Counted from the first letter of the stretch, positions 36,611-45,708 are shown. The stretch: DNA of 64,000 bases from Roseiarcus sp036489975 (GCA_036489975.1 DASXES010000088.1:1-64000); one strand, 5' to 3'. Numbers and translations are program-made. The notes: generated by a model not told the origin, from the sequence alone.

Positions 36611-38803
36611 CTATTCGCTCAGCCGCTCGACCTTGTGAACGACCGGCTTGTCCCTGAGCTGCGACAGCACCGCATTGAGGTGCCCGATGTCGCGCACCTG
36701 AAGATCGATGACGAACCGCCGGAAGTCGGCGCCGCTCGGCGAGGTGGCGACCGAATCGATATTCGCCCCGTTCTCCCCGATGGTGGTGGCGATCACGCCG
36801 AGCGCGCCGGGCTCGTTCAGGAGCGTGACCACGATCTGGGTCGAATAGAGCGCCGCCGGCGTGTTCTCGAGGTCCCAGCGCACGTCGAGCCACAGCTCCG
36901 GCCGGTCGTCGAATTTGGTCAGCGCGGGCGAATGGATCGGATGGATGACGATCCCGTCATCCTCGCGAACGCCGACGATCCGCTCGCCCGGCACGGCGCC
37001 GCCCTTCGGCGCAAACTTCACCGGCGTGTCGAGGTCGATCCCGCGCAGCGGCAGACTGCCGGCGTCCGATTCGCCGGGCACGCGGAACACGAGGTCGACC
37101 GCCTTCGGCAGCCCGAACCAGCCGCTCTCGTTATGGGGAATCGCCGGGCCAGACCTGCGCTCATCCTTGAAGTTCGGAAACACGGCGCGCACCACGTCGG
37201 TCGAGAAAATCTCGCCACGACCAACCCCGATGAACACATCGTCGATCGAGGCGCGCGCCAGACGCGGCAGCGCCGCCTTGAGCTTCGCCTCGGCGAACTT
37301 CTTGCCCGCGCGCTCGAACGCACGCTCGACGATCTGGCGCCCGAGGCCGCCGAACTGCGCTTTCGCCGCCTCGCGTGTCGCGCGGCGGATGGCGGCGCGG
37401 GCGCGGCCCGTGACCACCACGCTGTCCCACGCCGCCGGCGGCGAGCCGCCCTCGGCGCGCGAGATCTGCACTTCGTCGCCGTTGTGCAATTCGGAGATGA
37501 GCGGCGCGATCCGGCCATTGATCTTGCACCCGACCGCCGAATTGCCGACATCGGTGTGCACCGCATAGGCGAAGTCGATCGCGGTTGCGCCGCGCGGGAG
37601 CGCGATGAGCCGCCCCTTGGGGGTGAAGCAGAACACCTGGTCGTGAAACAGCTCAAGCTTGGTGTGCTCGAGAAATTTCTCCGAATCGTCGCTCGCCAGC
37701 GCCTCGATCGTCTGCCTTAATCCCCGGTACGCCCGGGTTTCGCTGACCGTCGGGGCGTCGGCGCTGAGCCCCGTGTCCTTGTAGACGGAGTGCGCGGCGA
37801 CGCCGTATTCGGCCACTTCATGCATCTCATGGGTGCGGATCTGCAGCTCGACCCGCTGGCTGCCCGGCCCGATCACCGTGGTGTGGATCGAGCGGTAATC
37901 GTTCTGCTTCGGCGTCGAGATATAATCCTTGAAGCGCCCCGGAACGCTCGGCCAGGTGGTATGCGCGACGCCGACCGCGGCGTAGCAGTCGGCGATCCTG
38001 TCGACGAGGATGCGAAACCCGTAGATGTCGGACAATTGCTCGAAGGCGATCGAGCGGCGCTCCATCTTGCGCCAGATGGAATAGGGCTGCTTCTGGCGGC
38101 CCTTCACTTCGACCTTGATGCCGCGGCGCGCGAACTGATCAGTGAGCTCCGCCGCGATGCGCGCGATGATCGCGCCGTTCTTGGACTTCATCGCCTCGAG
38201 GCGCGTCACGATGAGCTGATAGGCGTCCGGCATCAGGCAGCGAAAGGCGAGGTCTTCGAGCTCGTTGCGCATGCTCTGCATGCCCATGCGCCCGGCGAGC
38301 GGGGCATAGATGTCGAGCGTGTCCTCGGCGATGCGGGCGCGCTTGTCGGCCGGCATGAACTGCAGCGTGCGCATGTTGTGCAGGCGATCGGCGAGCTTGA
38401 CCAGGAGGACGCGGGCGTCATCGGCGATGGCGAGCAAGAGCTTGCGGAAATTCTCCGCCTGCTGCGCGTGCTTGGTGACGAAGTCCAACTTGCCGAGCTT
38501 GGTCAGGCCGTCGACCAGGCCGCCGATCTCCTCGCCGAACGCCTTGTCGACCTGCTCGCGGGTGACCGTCGTGTCTTCAATCGTGTCGTGCAGCATCGCC
38601 GCCACGATGGTGGCGTCGTCGACCTTGAGCTCGGTCAGGATGGCCGCCACTTCGAGCGGATGGGAGAAATAGGGATCGCCCGAGGCCCGCTTCTGGCTGC
38701 CATGCGCCTTCATCGCGAACACATAGGCGCGATTGAGGACATCCTCGTTAGCGCGAGGATTGTAGCGGCGGACCCGCTCCACCAGTTCGTATTGCCGCAT
38801 CAT
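36611..38803 (-). CDS. rsh: Bifunctional (p)ppGpp synthetase/hydrolase (Rsh)
   Basis: 730 residues from ATG 38803 (a second ATG follows at 38800). The N-terminal HD hydrolase domain has SHPLEVAAILTEL and AAMLHDTIEDT. The synthetase domain has DIYGFRILVDRIADCYAAVGVAH and YRSIHTTVIGPGSQRVELQIRT. A TGS domain (CFTPKGRLIALPRGATAIDFAY) and a C-terminal ACT domain (NEPGALGVIATTIGENGANID) follow. It makes and degrades the stringent-response alarmone in the cytoplasm; alphaproteobacteria usually carry this single enzyme. The ribosome site is weak. rpoZ, often upstream in relatives, is absent; 38804-39044 holds no gene. The downstream cyclotransferase gene begins 10 nt after its stop. Confidence 0.97.
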   Translation of the reverse strand: MMRQYELVERVRRYNPRANEDVLNRAYVFAMKAHGSQKRASGDPYFSHPLEVAAILTELKVDDATIVAAMLHDTIEDTTVTREQVDKAFGEEIGGLVDGLTKLGKLDFVTKHAQQAENFRKLLLAIADDARVLLVKLADRLHNMRTLQFMPADKRARIAEDTLDIYAPLAGRMGMQSMRNELEDLAFRCLMPDAYQLIVTRLEAMKSKNGAIIARIAAELTDQFARRGIKVEVKGRQKQPYSIWRKMERRSIAFEQLSDIYGFRILVDRIADCYAAVGVAHTTWPSVPGRFKDYISTPKQNDYRSIHTTVIGPGSQRVELQIRTHEMHEVAEYGVAAHSVYKDTGLSADAPTVSETRAYRGLRQTIEALASDDSEKFLEHTKLELFHDQVFCFTPKGRLIALPRGATAIDFAYAVHTDVGNSAVGCKINGRIAPLISELHNGDEVQISRAEGGSPPAAWDSVVVTGRARAAIRRATREAAKAQFGGLGRQIVERAFERAGKKFAEAKLKAALPRLARASIDDVFIGVGRGEIFSTDVVRAVFPNFKDERRSGPAIPHNESGWFGLPKAVDLVFRVPGESDAGSLPLRGIDLDTPVKFAPKGGAVPGERIVGVREDDGIVIHPIHSPALTKFDDRPELWLDVRWDLENTPAALYSTQIVVTLLNEPGALGVIATTIGENGANIDSVATSPSGADFRRFVIDLQVRDIGHLNAVLSQLRDKPVVHKVERLSE

Positions 38804-39044
38804 CGCGTAAAGCCGACACCATTCGCCCGGCGCCGCCAATAACGTCGTGACGGCGCGCTGCCTTTCAACCAGGACGGATCGGCGCGAAAGGACGAGGACG
38901 GGTCGCCGCTTTGGCCCGCGTCCGCTTAGATCCCCTCTCGCGCCCCGGCGCGGGCCTGGGCGATCATCGGCTCCGCGGCGGGCGCGCGCAACCTCTAATG
39001 TGGCGAGAGCGCGCGGCTTGGGCTGGCGCCGGCGCGGAGCCAAT

Positions 39045-39074
39045 AAAAAAGTCCCGGAGCTTTCGCTCCGGGAC
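39045..39074 (-). terminator. Intrinsic terminator of the porin gene
   Basis: On the minus strand GTCCCGGAGC (39074-39065), a GAAA loop and GCTCCGGGAC (39060-39051) form a perfect 10-bp stem, followed by six T (39050-39045). It lies about 30 nt after the porin stop. This is a textbook Rho-independent terminator. Confidence 0.95.
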
Positions 39075-39102
39075 TGAAGAGTTTCAACCGATCGTGATGC
39101 GA

Positions 39103-40815
39103 TCAGAAGTAGCGGGTGATGCGCAAGCGGCCCGCGAAACCATCGCTAACCCCATGCCAGTCGCCGGGCACGAAGAACTGGTTCGTCTGACCCCAGTTGT
39201 AGATCGTCCCGAGGAAACCACTCGGCGCGCTCTGGTTGGTGCTCTGATACATCATCTCCAGGTCGAAGTTGAGGTTGGTGACAGGATTCCAGCCGAGATC
39301 CGCGCCCACCAGCCAGGTCGTCGCGCTGGGCGAAATCGAGCCCGTCGCAAATGACGCGGCGCCGCACCCGAGGCCCAGGACCGAGCAGCCGCCACCCTGG
39401 TTGCTCCACTTCAGCTGGCCGACAGAACCTTCCAGGTCGAGGTAGAATTGCGGCGTGAAGTGATGCTCGATCAGGGCCGTCACCGACCACGCGGTCGGCT
39501 TCGACCACGAGTTGGTGATCGGGTTGAAGAACGCGTCCTGCATGAACATCGGCTGGCCGTTGCCATTGACCTGCCCGTTCTCGCCCCACATCATGTCCGG
39601 CAGACCCGAGTACCAGACGGCGCTCTGGCTATAGGCGCCCGTGAGGAGGGCGTCATCGCCGGCGCCGAACGACGGCAGGTTGATCTTCACGCCGGCGTCG
39701 ACAGCCCAGCCGATCTGGTTGTGCTGAGCATTGCAGCCGTCAAGACCGGCGATGCCGCAGCCGCCGGACGCGGTCACGTTGTTAAACGGAGCCGCGTTGT
39801 AGGCGGTGTCCTGGACGTTGACGTTATGAATCACGCCCGAGACCTGCGCCTCGCCCCAGCCCTGCTTGACATGCAGCGCGCCGACGAAGTCCGGCCACTT
39901 CTGGCCGCCGTAGGTGATGAGCGCCGGACTCAAGGAATTGACGCCGATATTGCCGAAATTCGGAGCGCCAACATCCGTGCCAGAACCCGAGGCGCCGACC
40001 GTGCCGGGGCTTTCCGCCGAGATCGTCGCCGTGAAGCCGCCGCCGAACGAGGCGGTGTAGGCGAGCAGGTCAGGCTCGTTGAAGCCCTTCCGGTCCGGAG
40101 AGGCGAAGTTCGCCCAGTTGTCGCCGCCGCCGGTGAACGAGAAGAACGACTGCGCCTTACCGGCCGTGATCCCCGCCCAGGTCAAGTAGGCGGTATTGAC
40201 ATAGATGGTGTTCGCCAGCGGGTCCAGGCCGTTCGACGTCTCGGCGTTGAAGTCGAAATGCCCGATCAAGGGGCCATAAGGCGTGTTCGAGGCGATATCC
40301 ATCCCGAAGTTCGCGCGCATCGACCAGCCGGTCTGATTGCGGTTGAAGCTCTGGTTATTTTGAGCGGCGCTGGCGGCGATCAGAACCCGCTGAGTGGTAC
40401 GGGAGTCAAGTCCGGCAAGCGCCGAGAGCCCGGGCACCGCGCCAGCAGGCACGCCAGAAATACCCCCAGTGCCAGTGCCCACAGTTGGCACCCCGACAGT
40501 AGCGCCGGACGTTGTGCTGACGAGCGCCGGGGCTCCGGCCGGCCCTCCGGCTGACGTCGTAAGCAAATCCCCGACGGAGCCGTAGTTGTACTGGGTGTTG
40601 AGGTTGCCGCCAACGAATTGCGACGTGATATAGCCCGACATCTTCACGCAGGTGTCGGAGCCCGGCAGGGTCCAGCCTGTGATACCGCCGACATTACAAA
40701 CTCTGACATATTCGACAGGCGCCGCCTTCCTAGTCGGAAGATCTGCCGCCTGCGCGGTGGCGACGGCGACGATGCCGGCGGCCGACCCCAGCAGAAGGCT
40801 CTTGATGAGCGTCAT
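39103..40815 (-). CDS. Outer-membrane porin (Porin_2 family)
   Basis: 570 residues from ATG 40815, with GGAGGTCACAA directly before it. The signal peptide MTLIKSLLLGSAAGIVAVATAQA is cleaved before ADLPTRKAAPVEYVRVC. The mature protein is rich in beta strands, has paired cysteines (VRVCNVGG and SDTCVKMSGY; others near SGGCGIAGLDGCNAQ and GGGCSVLGLGCGAA) and ends with the aromatic RITRYF expected for outer-membrane insertion. It should form a trimeric general diffusion channel. Residues 86-135 are a Gly/Ala/Ser/Thr/Val-rich low-complexity insert unusual in this family, probably an exposed loop. The gene is monocistronic with a strong terminator, which suggests high expression. Confidence 0.93.
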   Translation of the reverse strand: MTLIKSLLLGSAAGIVAVATAQAADLPTRKAAPVEYVRVCNVGGITGWTLPGSDTCVKMSGYITSQFVGGNLNTQYNYGSVGDLLTTSAGGPAGAPALVSTTSGATVGVPTVGTGTGGISGVPAGAVPGLSALAGLDSRTTQRVLIAASAAQNNQSFNRNQTGWSMRANFGMDIASNTPYGPLIGHFDFNAETSNGLDPLANTIYVNTAYLTWAGITAGKAQSFFSFTGGGDNWANFASPDRKGFNEPDLLAYTASFGGGFTATISAESPGTVGASGSGTDVGAPNFGNIGVNSLSPALITYGGQKWPDFVGALHVKQGWGEAQVSGVIHNVNVQDTAYNAAPFNNVTASGGCGIAGLDGCNAQHNQIGWAVDAGVKINLPSFGAGDDALLTGAYSQSAVWYSGLPDMMWGENGQVNGNGQPMFMQDAFFNPITNSWSKPTAWSVTALIEHHFTPQFYLDLEGSVGQLKWSNQGGGCSVLGLGCGAASFATGSISPSATTWLVGADLGWNPVTNLNFDLEMMYQSTNQSAPSGFLGTIYNWGQTNQFFVPGDWHGVSDGFAGRLRITRYF

Positions 40816-41684
40816 TTGTGACCTCCAGTTGCACATGGGCGTCGGTTTTCTTTTCACTTTCGACTTCCGCGGCCCGCTCCTGGACCGAATATAATCGAAG
40901 GCGATCAGCCCCCTCGTCCCGTTTGACCTGATCGCGACGCTTTGCCCCAGCAAATGCCGCCGACCTCCGCGATCGGGAAAGTCCCGCTCACCTGCGGCAC
41001 CATAGCTTCTCTAAATTTGGACACAATAAATTTTCTTCGTAAACCGGATGGCGGACGCCGTTTCCCGGACCATGTTGCATAATTGCCACTTGATTTCTCC
41101 CTAAGCCAGTTACAATCATTTTCTATAAATCTATCAATGATTTAAGCGAACTATTGGGAAGCCTGGAAGGTCATTTGAGCGCGGTCTTGACCGCCGGCGG
41201 TTGCCGATCGCGGCCCCATCTGCAGGGCCGCAGCGTTAATCAGATCGCCGAAATTCGACCGTAATGCAGCCGGATTCGGCCGTTGCAAACCGTCGAAATC
41301 CGGCGCGACCCCGCGTTTCGCGCGATTCGGAACGCCCGACTTCGGTTGCATCCCGTGATTCGTGCCCGGCGAGGACGGACTTTCGATCGTTGAGCGCGGC
41401 GCGTGAGGAAAAGTCGATCCCCGGCCCCCGTGCTCGGTGGATCGCCTCCGCCGACAAACGAATCGCCCGATTGAGCCATTCCGGGCTGGCTCGCGCGATG
41501 CGGCTTTAGGACGAAGGACGCTTTGGAGGTTCTGGGAGGTTCTGGCCTCCAGCGTAAACCCGGAGTGGACGTCCAGATCGGGGACTTGCGCCGCAAGTTC
41601 GACCCGACCGGAAGTCGAGGCTTTATCCGCCTCCCGCCGTCGGCTCCAGGCTGAACAGGGATCATCGAGGGCTTGCGGCTGCCC

Positions 41685-41812
41685 GCCTCAACATATTCGA
41701 CCGGCGCGTCCTTCCGGATCGGAAAAGCGGGCGCCTCGGCGCTGGCGAGACCGCCGCGATTCCCCCGCCCGCCCGGCAGAAGGCTCTGGATGAGCGTCGT
41801 TTGACCTCCAGT
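41685..41812 (-). pseudogene. Decayed 5' end of a second porin gene
   Basis: Read on the minus strand, 41812-41801 repeats the porin leader (ACTGGAGGTCA). From 41800 the frame gives TTLIQSLLPGG and later PIRKDAPVEYV, matching MTLIKSLLLGS and PTRKAAPVEYV of the intact porin. The start codon is ACG instead of ATG, the signal-peptide core is degraded, and similarity stops abruptly near 41687. About 115 nt of homology remain. It is the stump of a tandem porin duplicate. Confidence 0.8.
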
Positions 41813-42244
41813 TCATCGCTACGGGCGCCGGATCGGTCTTGACCGCGAATTCATCCGATGCCGGCGCATTGCCCGGCAGGTTGTCGGACGGCCGCGATCC
41901 GCAACCGCCCCCTCGCGCCGTCGACCATACGCCGATTCTGAAAGTCATAGACTTATCTTTGGCAATAACTTTTGCCACATTAGTGCAGTTATTTCTTCAA
42001 TCAGTCGCTACTTATCACGACGTATTATTTGATTATTACTTATAACGCAACTGTCATAAATATACTTAACACACATTTGCCAGTATTTACTTCCAATACT
42101 AGAATATATGAGCCACATTTCTATAATTAGGTTTTTATAAAAAAGACCCTATCTTCATATCGATCGGACGATCCCGATCGGTCGGGCCATTATATATTAT
42201 TCTACGGCGTACGGAAGCCGCCCCATTGGCCGCACATCGAATCG

Positions 42245-42306
42245 GCGTTGCAGAAAAATGAGGTCAAGCGCCTGAAATCATTGAGTCGCGCGCAGAATCG
42301 AACACC
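42245..42306 (+). repeat. 62-nt dispersed repeat, family 1, copy 1
   Basis: It begins GCGTTGCAGAAAAAT and ends GTCGCGCGCAGAATCG plus a 6-nt tail. The copy at 57907-57968 has the same length, with 50 of 62 positions identical and the differences concentrated in the centre. It follows an AT-rich stretch and lies 33 nt beyond the acpS stop. Confidence 0.8.
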
Positions 42307-42339
42307 GGCCCGGCATGGAGATTTCGCCCGCGATTGACT

Positions 42340-42759
42340 TTACCGGGCCTCGTCTCGGGGGCCGGGCGCGCGCGCCTCTATGACCACAAACGCCTGGGCG
42401 AGGGCCTGCTCGTCGGTGAGCGTGAGATGGATGAAGGGCTCGGTTCCCGGCGGCAGGATCGCCTTCAGCCGTTCGGCGGCGCCGCCGGTGAGCCGCATGG
42501 TCGGCTGGCCGGAGGGAAGATTGACGACTCCCATATCCCGCCAGAACACCCCGCGCTTCAACCCGGTGCCGAGCGCCTTGGAGCAGGCCTCCTTGGCGGC
42601 GAACCGCTTGGCGTAGGAGGCGGCGCGCGCGACCCGCCGGTCCGACTTGTGCTGCTCGGTTTCGGTGAAGCAACGGGCGATGAAACGCTCACCGAACCGC
42701 GCCAGTGTCCTCTCGATCCGCTCGATGTCGCAGAGGTCGCTGCCGATCCCGATGATCAT
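42340..42759 (-). CDS. acpS: Holo-[acyl-carrier-protein] synthase
   Basis: 139 residues. It transfers 4'-phosphopantetheine from CoA to the serine of apo-ACP. The Mg-binding Asp lies in IGIGSDLCDIERIE (residues 3-16) and the catalytic Glu in AKRFAAKEACSKALGTGL. FHLTLTD-type sequence (FIHLTLTDEQALAQAFVVIE) closes the fold. Length and motif order are standard. The start overlaps the pdxJ stop by 4 nt (ATGA), so it is the third gene of the pyrE-pdxJ-acpS unit. No lepB or rnc follows. Confidence 0.96.
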   Translation of the reverse strand: MIIGIGSDLCDIERIERTLARFGERFIARCFTETEQHKSDRRVARAASYAKRFAAKEACSKALGTGLKRGVFWRDMGVVNLPSGQPTMRLTGGAAERLKAILPPGTEPFIHLTLTDEQALAQAFVVIEARAPGPRDEAR

Positions 42760-43514
42760 AGATGGCGCTCCCCCGATGCGCGTCCCTCCGCCATCGCCAT
42801 GCGCATCGCTTGCACCGCCTCAGCAAGGCCGACGAAAATCGCTTCGCCGATAAGGAAGTGGCCGATGTTGAGCTCGACGATCTGCGGCAAGGCGGAGATG
42901 AGGCGCGCGGTCTCGTAGTCGAGGCCATGGCCGGCGTGACACTCGAGCCCGAGCGTCTGGGTCTCAGCCGCCGCGGCCCTCAGGCGGCCAAATTCGTGAT
43001 CGCCCTTTGCGGCGTCGCCGCGGGCCCGGGCGTCGCACCACGCCCCCGTGTGAAGCTCGACGACCGGCGCCCCGAGTTCGGCGCTTGCCTTCAGCGCTTC
43101 GGGCGAGGGTTCGATGAACATCGAAACCCGGATTCCCTCCCGCGCGAGTTCGGCGACGAACGGCTTCAAGTCCTTGAACCCATTGACGACGTCGAGACCG
43201 CCTTCAGTGGTGCGTTCGGTCCGCTTTTCCGGCACCAGGCAGCAGGCGTGCGGCTGGATCTTGAGCGCAATGTCGAGCATGGCCTCGGTCGCCGCCATCT
43301 CGAAATTGAGCGGCTTGTTGATCGAAGCCTTGAGGCGGCGCATGTCGTCGTCATGAATATGCCGGCGGTCCTCGCGCAAATGCGCCGTGATTCCGTCAGC
43401 GCCGGCTTCGATCGCCATGAGCGCGGCGCGAACCGGATCGGGAACCGCGCCGCCGCGGGCGTTGCGGATCGTCGCGACGTGATCGACATTGACGCCCAGC
43501 CGAAGCGCTGACAT
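42756..43514 (-). CDS. pdxJ: Pyridoxine 5'-phosphate synthase
   Basis: 252 residues from ATG 43514, with GGAGGAAAG upstream; earlier in-frame starts give unrelated sequence. It condenses 1-deoxyxylulose-5-phosphate with 3-amino-2-oxopropyl phosphate to form pyridoxine phosphate (vitamin B6 synthesis). Motifs: LGVNVDHVATIRNARG, DGITAHLREDRRHI, NFEMAATEAML, CLVPEKRTERTTEGGLDV, GAPVVELHTGAWCD, CHAGHGLDYETA and LNIGHFLIGEAIFVG. It is complete. It shares an operon with pyrE (31 nt upstream) and acpS (4-nt overlap). Confidence 0.97.
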   Translation of the reverse strand: MSALRLGVNVDHVATIRNARGGAVPDPVRAALMAIEAGADGITAHLREDRRHIHDDDMRRLKASINKPLNFEMAATEAMLDIALKIQPHACCLVPEKRTERTTEGGLDVVNGFKDLKPFVAELAREGIRVSMFIEPSPEALKASAELGAPVVELHTGAWCDARARGDAAKGDHEFGRLRAAAAETQTLGLECHAGHGLDYETARLISALPQIVELNIGHFLIGEAIFVGLAEAVQAMRMAMAEGRASGERHL

Positions 43515-43545
43515 CGGGTTCTTTCCTCCAGGAATCCGGGGCGGA

Positions 43546-44151
43546 TCAGGCTGCGCCGGCGAGGGCGCGGCTTCCAGGTTTTTCGGCCGGAATCGCCGCA
43601 AGCTCCGGGGGCAGCGCGTCGGGCTCATAGGCCGGGATGTCCAGCGTCGCCAGCGCAACCCGTCCAACGCCGATGTCCGCCTTGCCGCCCGATCGGTCGA
43701 TCAGACACGCCGCCCCGACGATGGTCCCCGGATGCTCGGCCAGCGCGGCGATCGTCTCGCGCGACGAGAGGCCGGTGGTGATGATGTCCTCGACCATCAG
43801 CACGCGTGCGCCAGGGGCAATAGCGAAGCCCCGACGCAGCTTGAAGACGCCGCCCTCGCGCTCGACGAAGATCGCCTTCGCGCCGAGCCAGCGCGCGGTC
43901 TCATAGCCCGGAACAATGCCCCCGAGCGCGGGCGAAGCGACGACGTCGATCGCTCCGAACCTCTCGCGCGCCTTCGCCGCGAGCGCGCGACAAAGACGCT
44001 CCGTGCGAGCCGGATCCTGGAACACGAACATCTTTTGCAGAAACACCGGCGAGTGCAGTCCCGACGACAAGATGAAATGGCCGGTGAGCAGGGCGCCGGC
44101 GGCCCGAAACTCGTCAAGCGCCTGATCTGCGGTTAGGCTTGGATTCGTCAT
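43546..44151 (-). CDS. pyrE: Orotate phosphoribosyltransferase
   Basis: 201 residues. It converts orotate and PRPP to OMP in pyrimidine synthesis. LLTGHFILSSGLHSPVFLQK is the substrate-binding N-terminus, VVASPALGGIVPGYETAR the central block, and VLMVEDIITTGLSSRETIAAL the PRPP-binding motif. The C-terminal 40 residues extend beyond E. coli PyrE, as is common in alphaproteobacteria. It is the first gene of pyrE-pdxJ-acpS and diverges from the cupin gene. Confidence 0.96.
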   Translation of the reverse strand: MTNPSLTADQALDEFRAAGALLTGHFILSSGLHSPVFLQKMFVFQDPARTERLCRALAAKARERFGAIDVVASPALGGIVPGYETARWLGAKAIFVEREGGVFKLRRGFAIAPGARVLMVEDIITTGLSSRETIAALAEHPGTIVGAACLIDRSGGKADIGVGRVALATLDIPAYEPDALPPELAAIPAEKPGSRALAGAA

Positions 44152-44230
44152 GCCCTTTCTTAGCAGGGCGCCAACTGCCGCGCCAAGCGAGGCGGCTTTC
44201 CGCCACCACGAACCCCGAGGCGTTCAACCG

Positions 44231-44653
44231 ATGCCGGCAACCGCGTCTAAGCCCTACGAAACCAGAACGCTCGGCGCGGCGGTCGACACCACCGCGCCGG
44301 ACGGGACGGCGGTGCGCCTGCTGCTCAGCCTCGCTGGCGGAAGCCTGGCGCATTTCGAGCTGCCCGCTGGCGCAGTGTCGCACGGGGTCACGCACCGGAC
44401 GGTCGAGGAAATCTGGTTTGTGGTCAGCGGGCGGGGCGCCATTTGGCGCCGTCAAGACGGCCAGGAGCGCATCGACCCGCTTGCGCCCGGCACGTCGCTC
44501 ACCATCCCGCTCGGAACGGCGTTTCAGTTTCGCGCCGAGGACGGCTTGGCCCTCGCTTTCGTGGCGATAACCATGCCGCCCTGGCCTGGCATGGACGAAG
44601 CCCTGCCCACGCCAGGTCCCTGGACGCCGACGGTCGCGCCTGGTTCGGCCTGA
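44231..44653 (+). CDS. Cupin-domain protein
   Basis: 140 residues from ATG 44231 (an in-frame ATG at 44150 would overlap pyrE's start). A single beta-barrel cupin is evident: LAHFELPAGAVSHGVTHRTVEEIWFVVSGRGAIW is motif 1 with metal-type His and Glu residues, and LTIPLGTAFQFRAEDGLALAFVAITMPPWPG covers motif 2. No second domain is present. It may be a small isomerase, dioxygenase-like enzyme or sugar-binding protein; the reaction cannot be deduced. It stands alone before tRNA-Thr. Confidence 0.85.
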   Translation: MPATASKPYETRTLGAAVDTTAPDGTAVRLLLSLAGGSLAHFELPAGAVSHGVTHRTVEEIWFVVSGRGAIWRRQDGQERIDPLAPGTSLTIPLGTAFQFRAEDGLALAFVAITMPPWPGMDEALPTPGPWTPTVAPGSA

Positions 44654-44707
44654 AGCGCGCCCTTGCGCAGAGGCCGGCTCGCTGATAGCGCAGCAGCCGC
44701 TCAAGGC

Positions 44708-44782
44708 GCCGGATTAGCTCAGCGGTAGAGCAGCGGTTTTGTAAACCGAAGGTCGGGGGTTCAATCCCCTCATCCGGCACCA
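44708..44782 (+). tRNA. tRNA-Thr(TGT)
   Basis: 75 nt including an encoded CCA. Acceptor arms GCCGGAT (44708-44714) and ATCCGGC (44772-44778) pair fully. The D arm is GCTC/GAGC. The anticodon loop TTTGTAA gives anticodon TGT (reads ACA). The T arm GGGGG-TTCAATC-CCCTC-type sequence follows the GGTC variable loop. The first anticodon-stem pair (27-43) is a G-A mismatch. Confidence 0.95.
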
Positions 44783-44943
44783 AGTCTTTGTCCGACGCAT
44801 CGTTGACGTTTCGTCATCCGGAGAATGGTTGGCGTAGATGTTTCGTATCGAGCGCGCGCCCAAAGAGCCTGCGACTTCGCCGATCGGACCCAAAGTTCGG
44901 CGGGCGGTCGCTCGCGACTTCCCGGATCGCGGAGGCTGGCTGT

Positions 44944-45708
44944 TCAACTGGAGCTTTGGCTCATCAACCGCGCGCGAAAGACCACCCGTTCTGGCGACTG
45001 AAGCCACGTCCGCATGGCCGCTTCATCGGCGAACCGCCCCGCCGCCGGCAGCGGACGCGCTTCGCCTTCAACCGTCAGCACGTCCCGTTTGAGCGGCCAC
45101 GGCGAAAGGACGAAATCAAAAGCGTTTCCCGGTCTTTCGACAAGACGTAAAGTTGCAGTCCCTCCGCTCGCGGTCGGCGCCTCCAGTTCGATCGGCGTCT
45201 TCAACTCACCGCACAAAGCCAGCGACAGCGTGTCGACGAGCGCCACGAGCATTGTCTCTTTCCGAAGGGCGGCGGCATCCAGGCCAAGCGTCTGAGCCCA
45301 CGCGGCCTCGATCGGCGCCTGCGTCTCCAGATACGCTTGCGCCGCCGCAGCGTCCGCTTCGCCCGTGCGGTGCCGGTCGGTGTAGCGCCGGTAAATCACT
45401 CCGCCATGGCGCGAGACGAGCAAGGCTACGTGCGCGCCCCAGGCGCCGAGCGCACGCTCGACGCCTTGCCTCCACATCGGCGAATGCACCGCGGCGCCGA
45501 TCTCGCGGAAGAGATGCGGGCGCCCAGACTGCGGATTGAAAGTCGGCGCTGCCTCCCAGTCCAGCCAGCCGATGTCATGCTGCTCCGCTGCGAGCAGCAG
45601 CGGTTCATCGAGGGGCTCGCTCCAGGCCCGCAGAATTTGCCCTGAAATCCACGCGTGGGTCAGCTGACTGATGGCGAGAACACCCTCGGGTCCGGTCCGA
45701 AACAGCAT
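44944..45708 (-). CDS. DUF3891 family protein
   Basis: 254 residues. The opening MLFRTGPEGVLAISQLTHAWISGQILRAW and the acidic/histidine-rich AAEQHDIGWLDWEAAP, together with VALLVSRHGGVIYRRY and LVALVDTLSLALCGE, match the uncharacterised DUF3891 family. The conserved QH, EQHD and D(T)LSL residues suggest an HD-like metal site, but no reaction is known. It has no signal peptide or membrane segment. It lies between tRNA-Thr and the ABC/deacetylase cluster, with 209 nt to the next stop, and shows no operon link. Confidence 0.85.
   Translation of the reverse strand: MLFRTGPEGVLAISQLTHAWISGQILRAWSEPLDEPLLLAAEQHDIGWLDWEAAPTFNPQSGRPHLFREIGAAVHSPMWRQGVERALGAWGAHVALLVSRHGGVIYRRYTDRHRTGEADAAAAQAYLETQAPIEAAWAQTLGLDAAALRKETMLVALVDTLSLALCGELKTPIELEAPTASGGTATLRLVERPGNAFDFVLSPWPLKRDVLTVEGEARPLPAAGRFADEAAMRTWLQSPERVVFRARLMSQSSS

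Larger units (their letters stand above)
40816..42339. other. 1.5-kb gene-poor region upstream of the porin
   Basis: No intact gene. It holds the porin promoter region, an inverted repeat AATCATT/AATGATT near 41115-41145, the decayed 5' end of another porin (41685-41812), a markedly AT-rich stretch from about 41935 to 42235, a 7-bp dyad CGATCGG/CCGATCG (42161-42167 and 42174-42180), and a dispersed repeat (42245-42306). The composition shift suggests past insertion or deletion. In relatives lepB, rnc and era commonly follow acpS; here this region takes their place. Confidence 0.55.
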
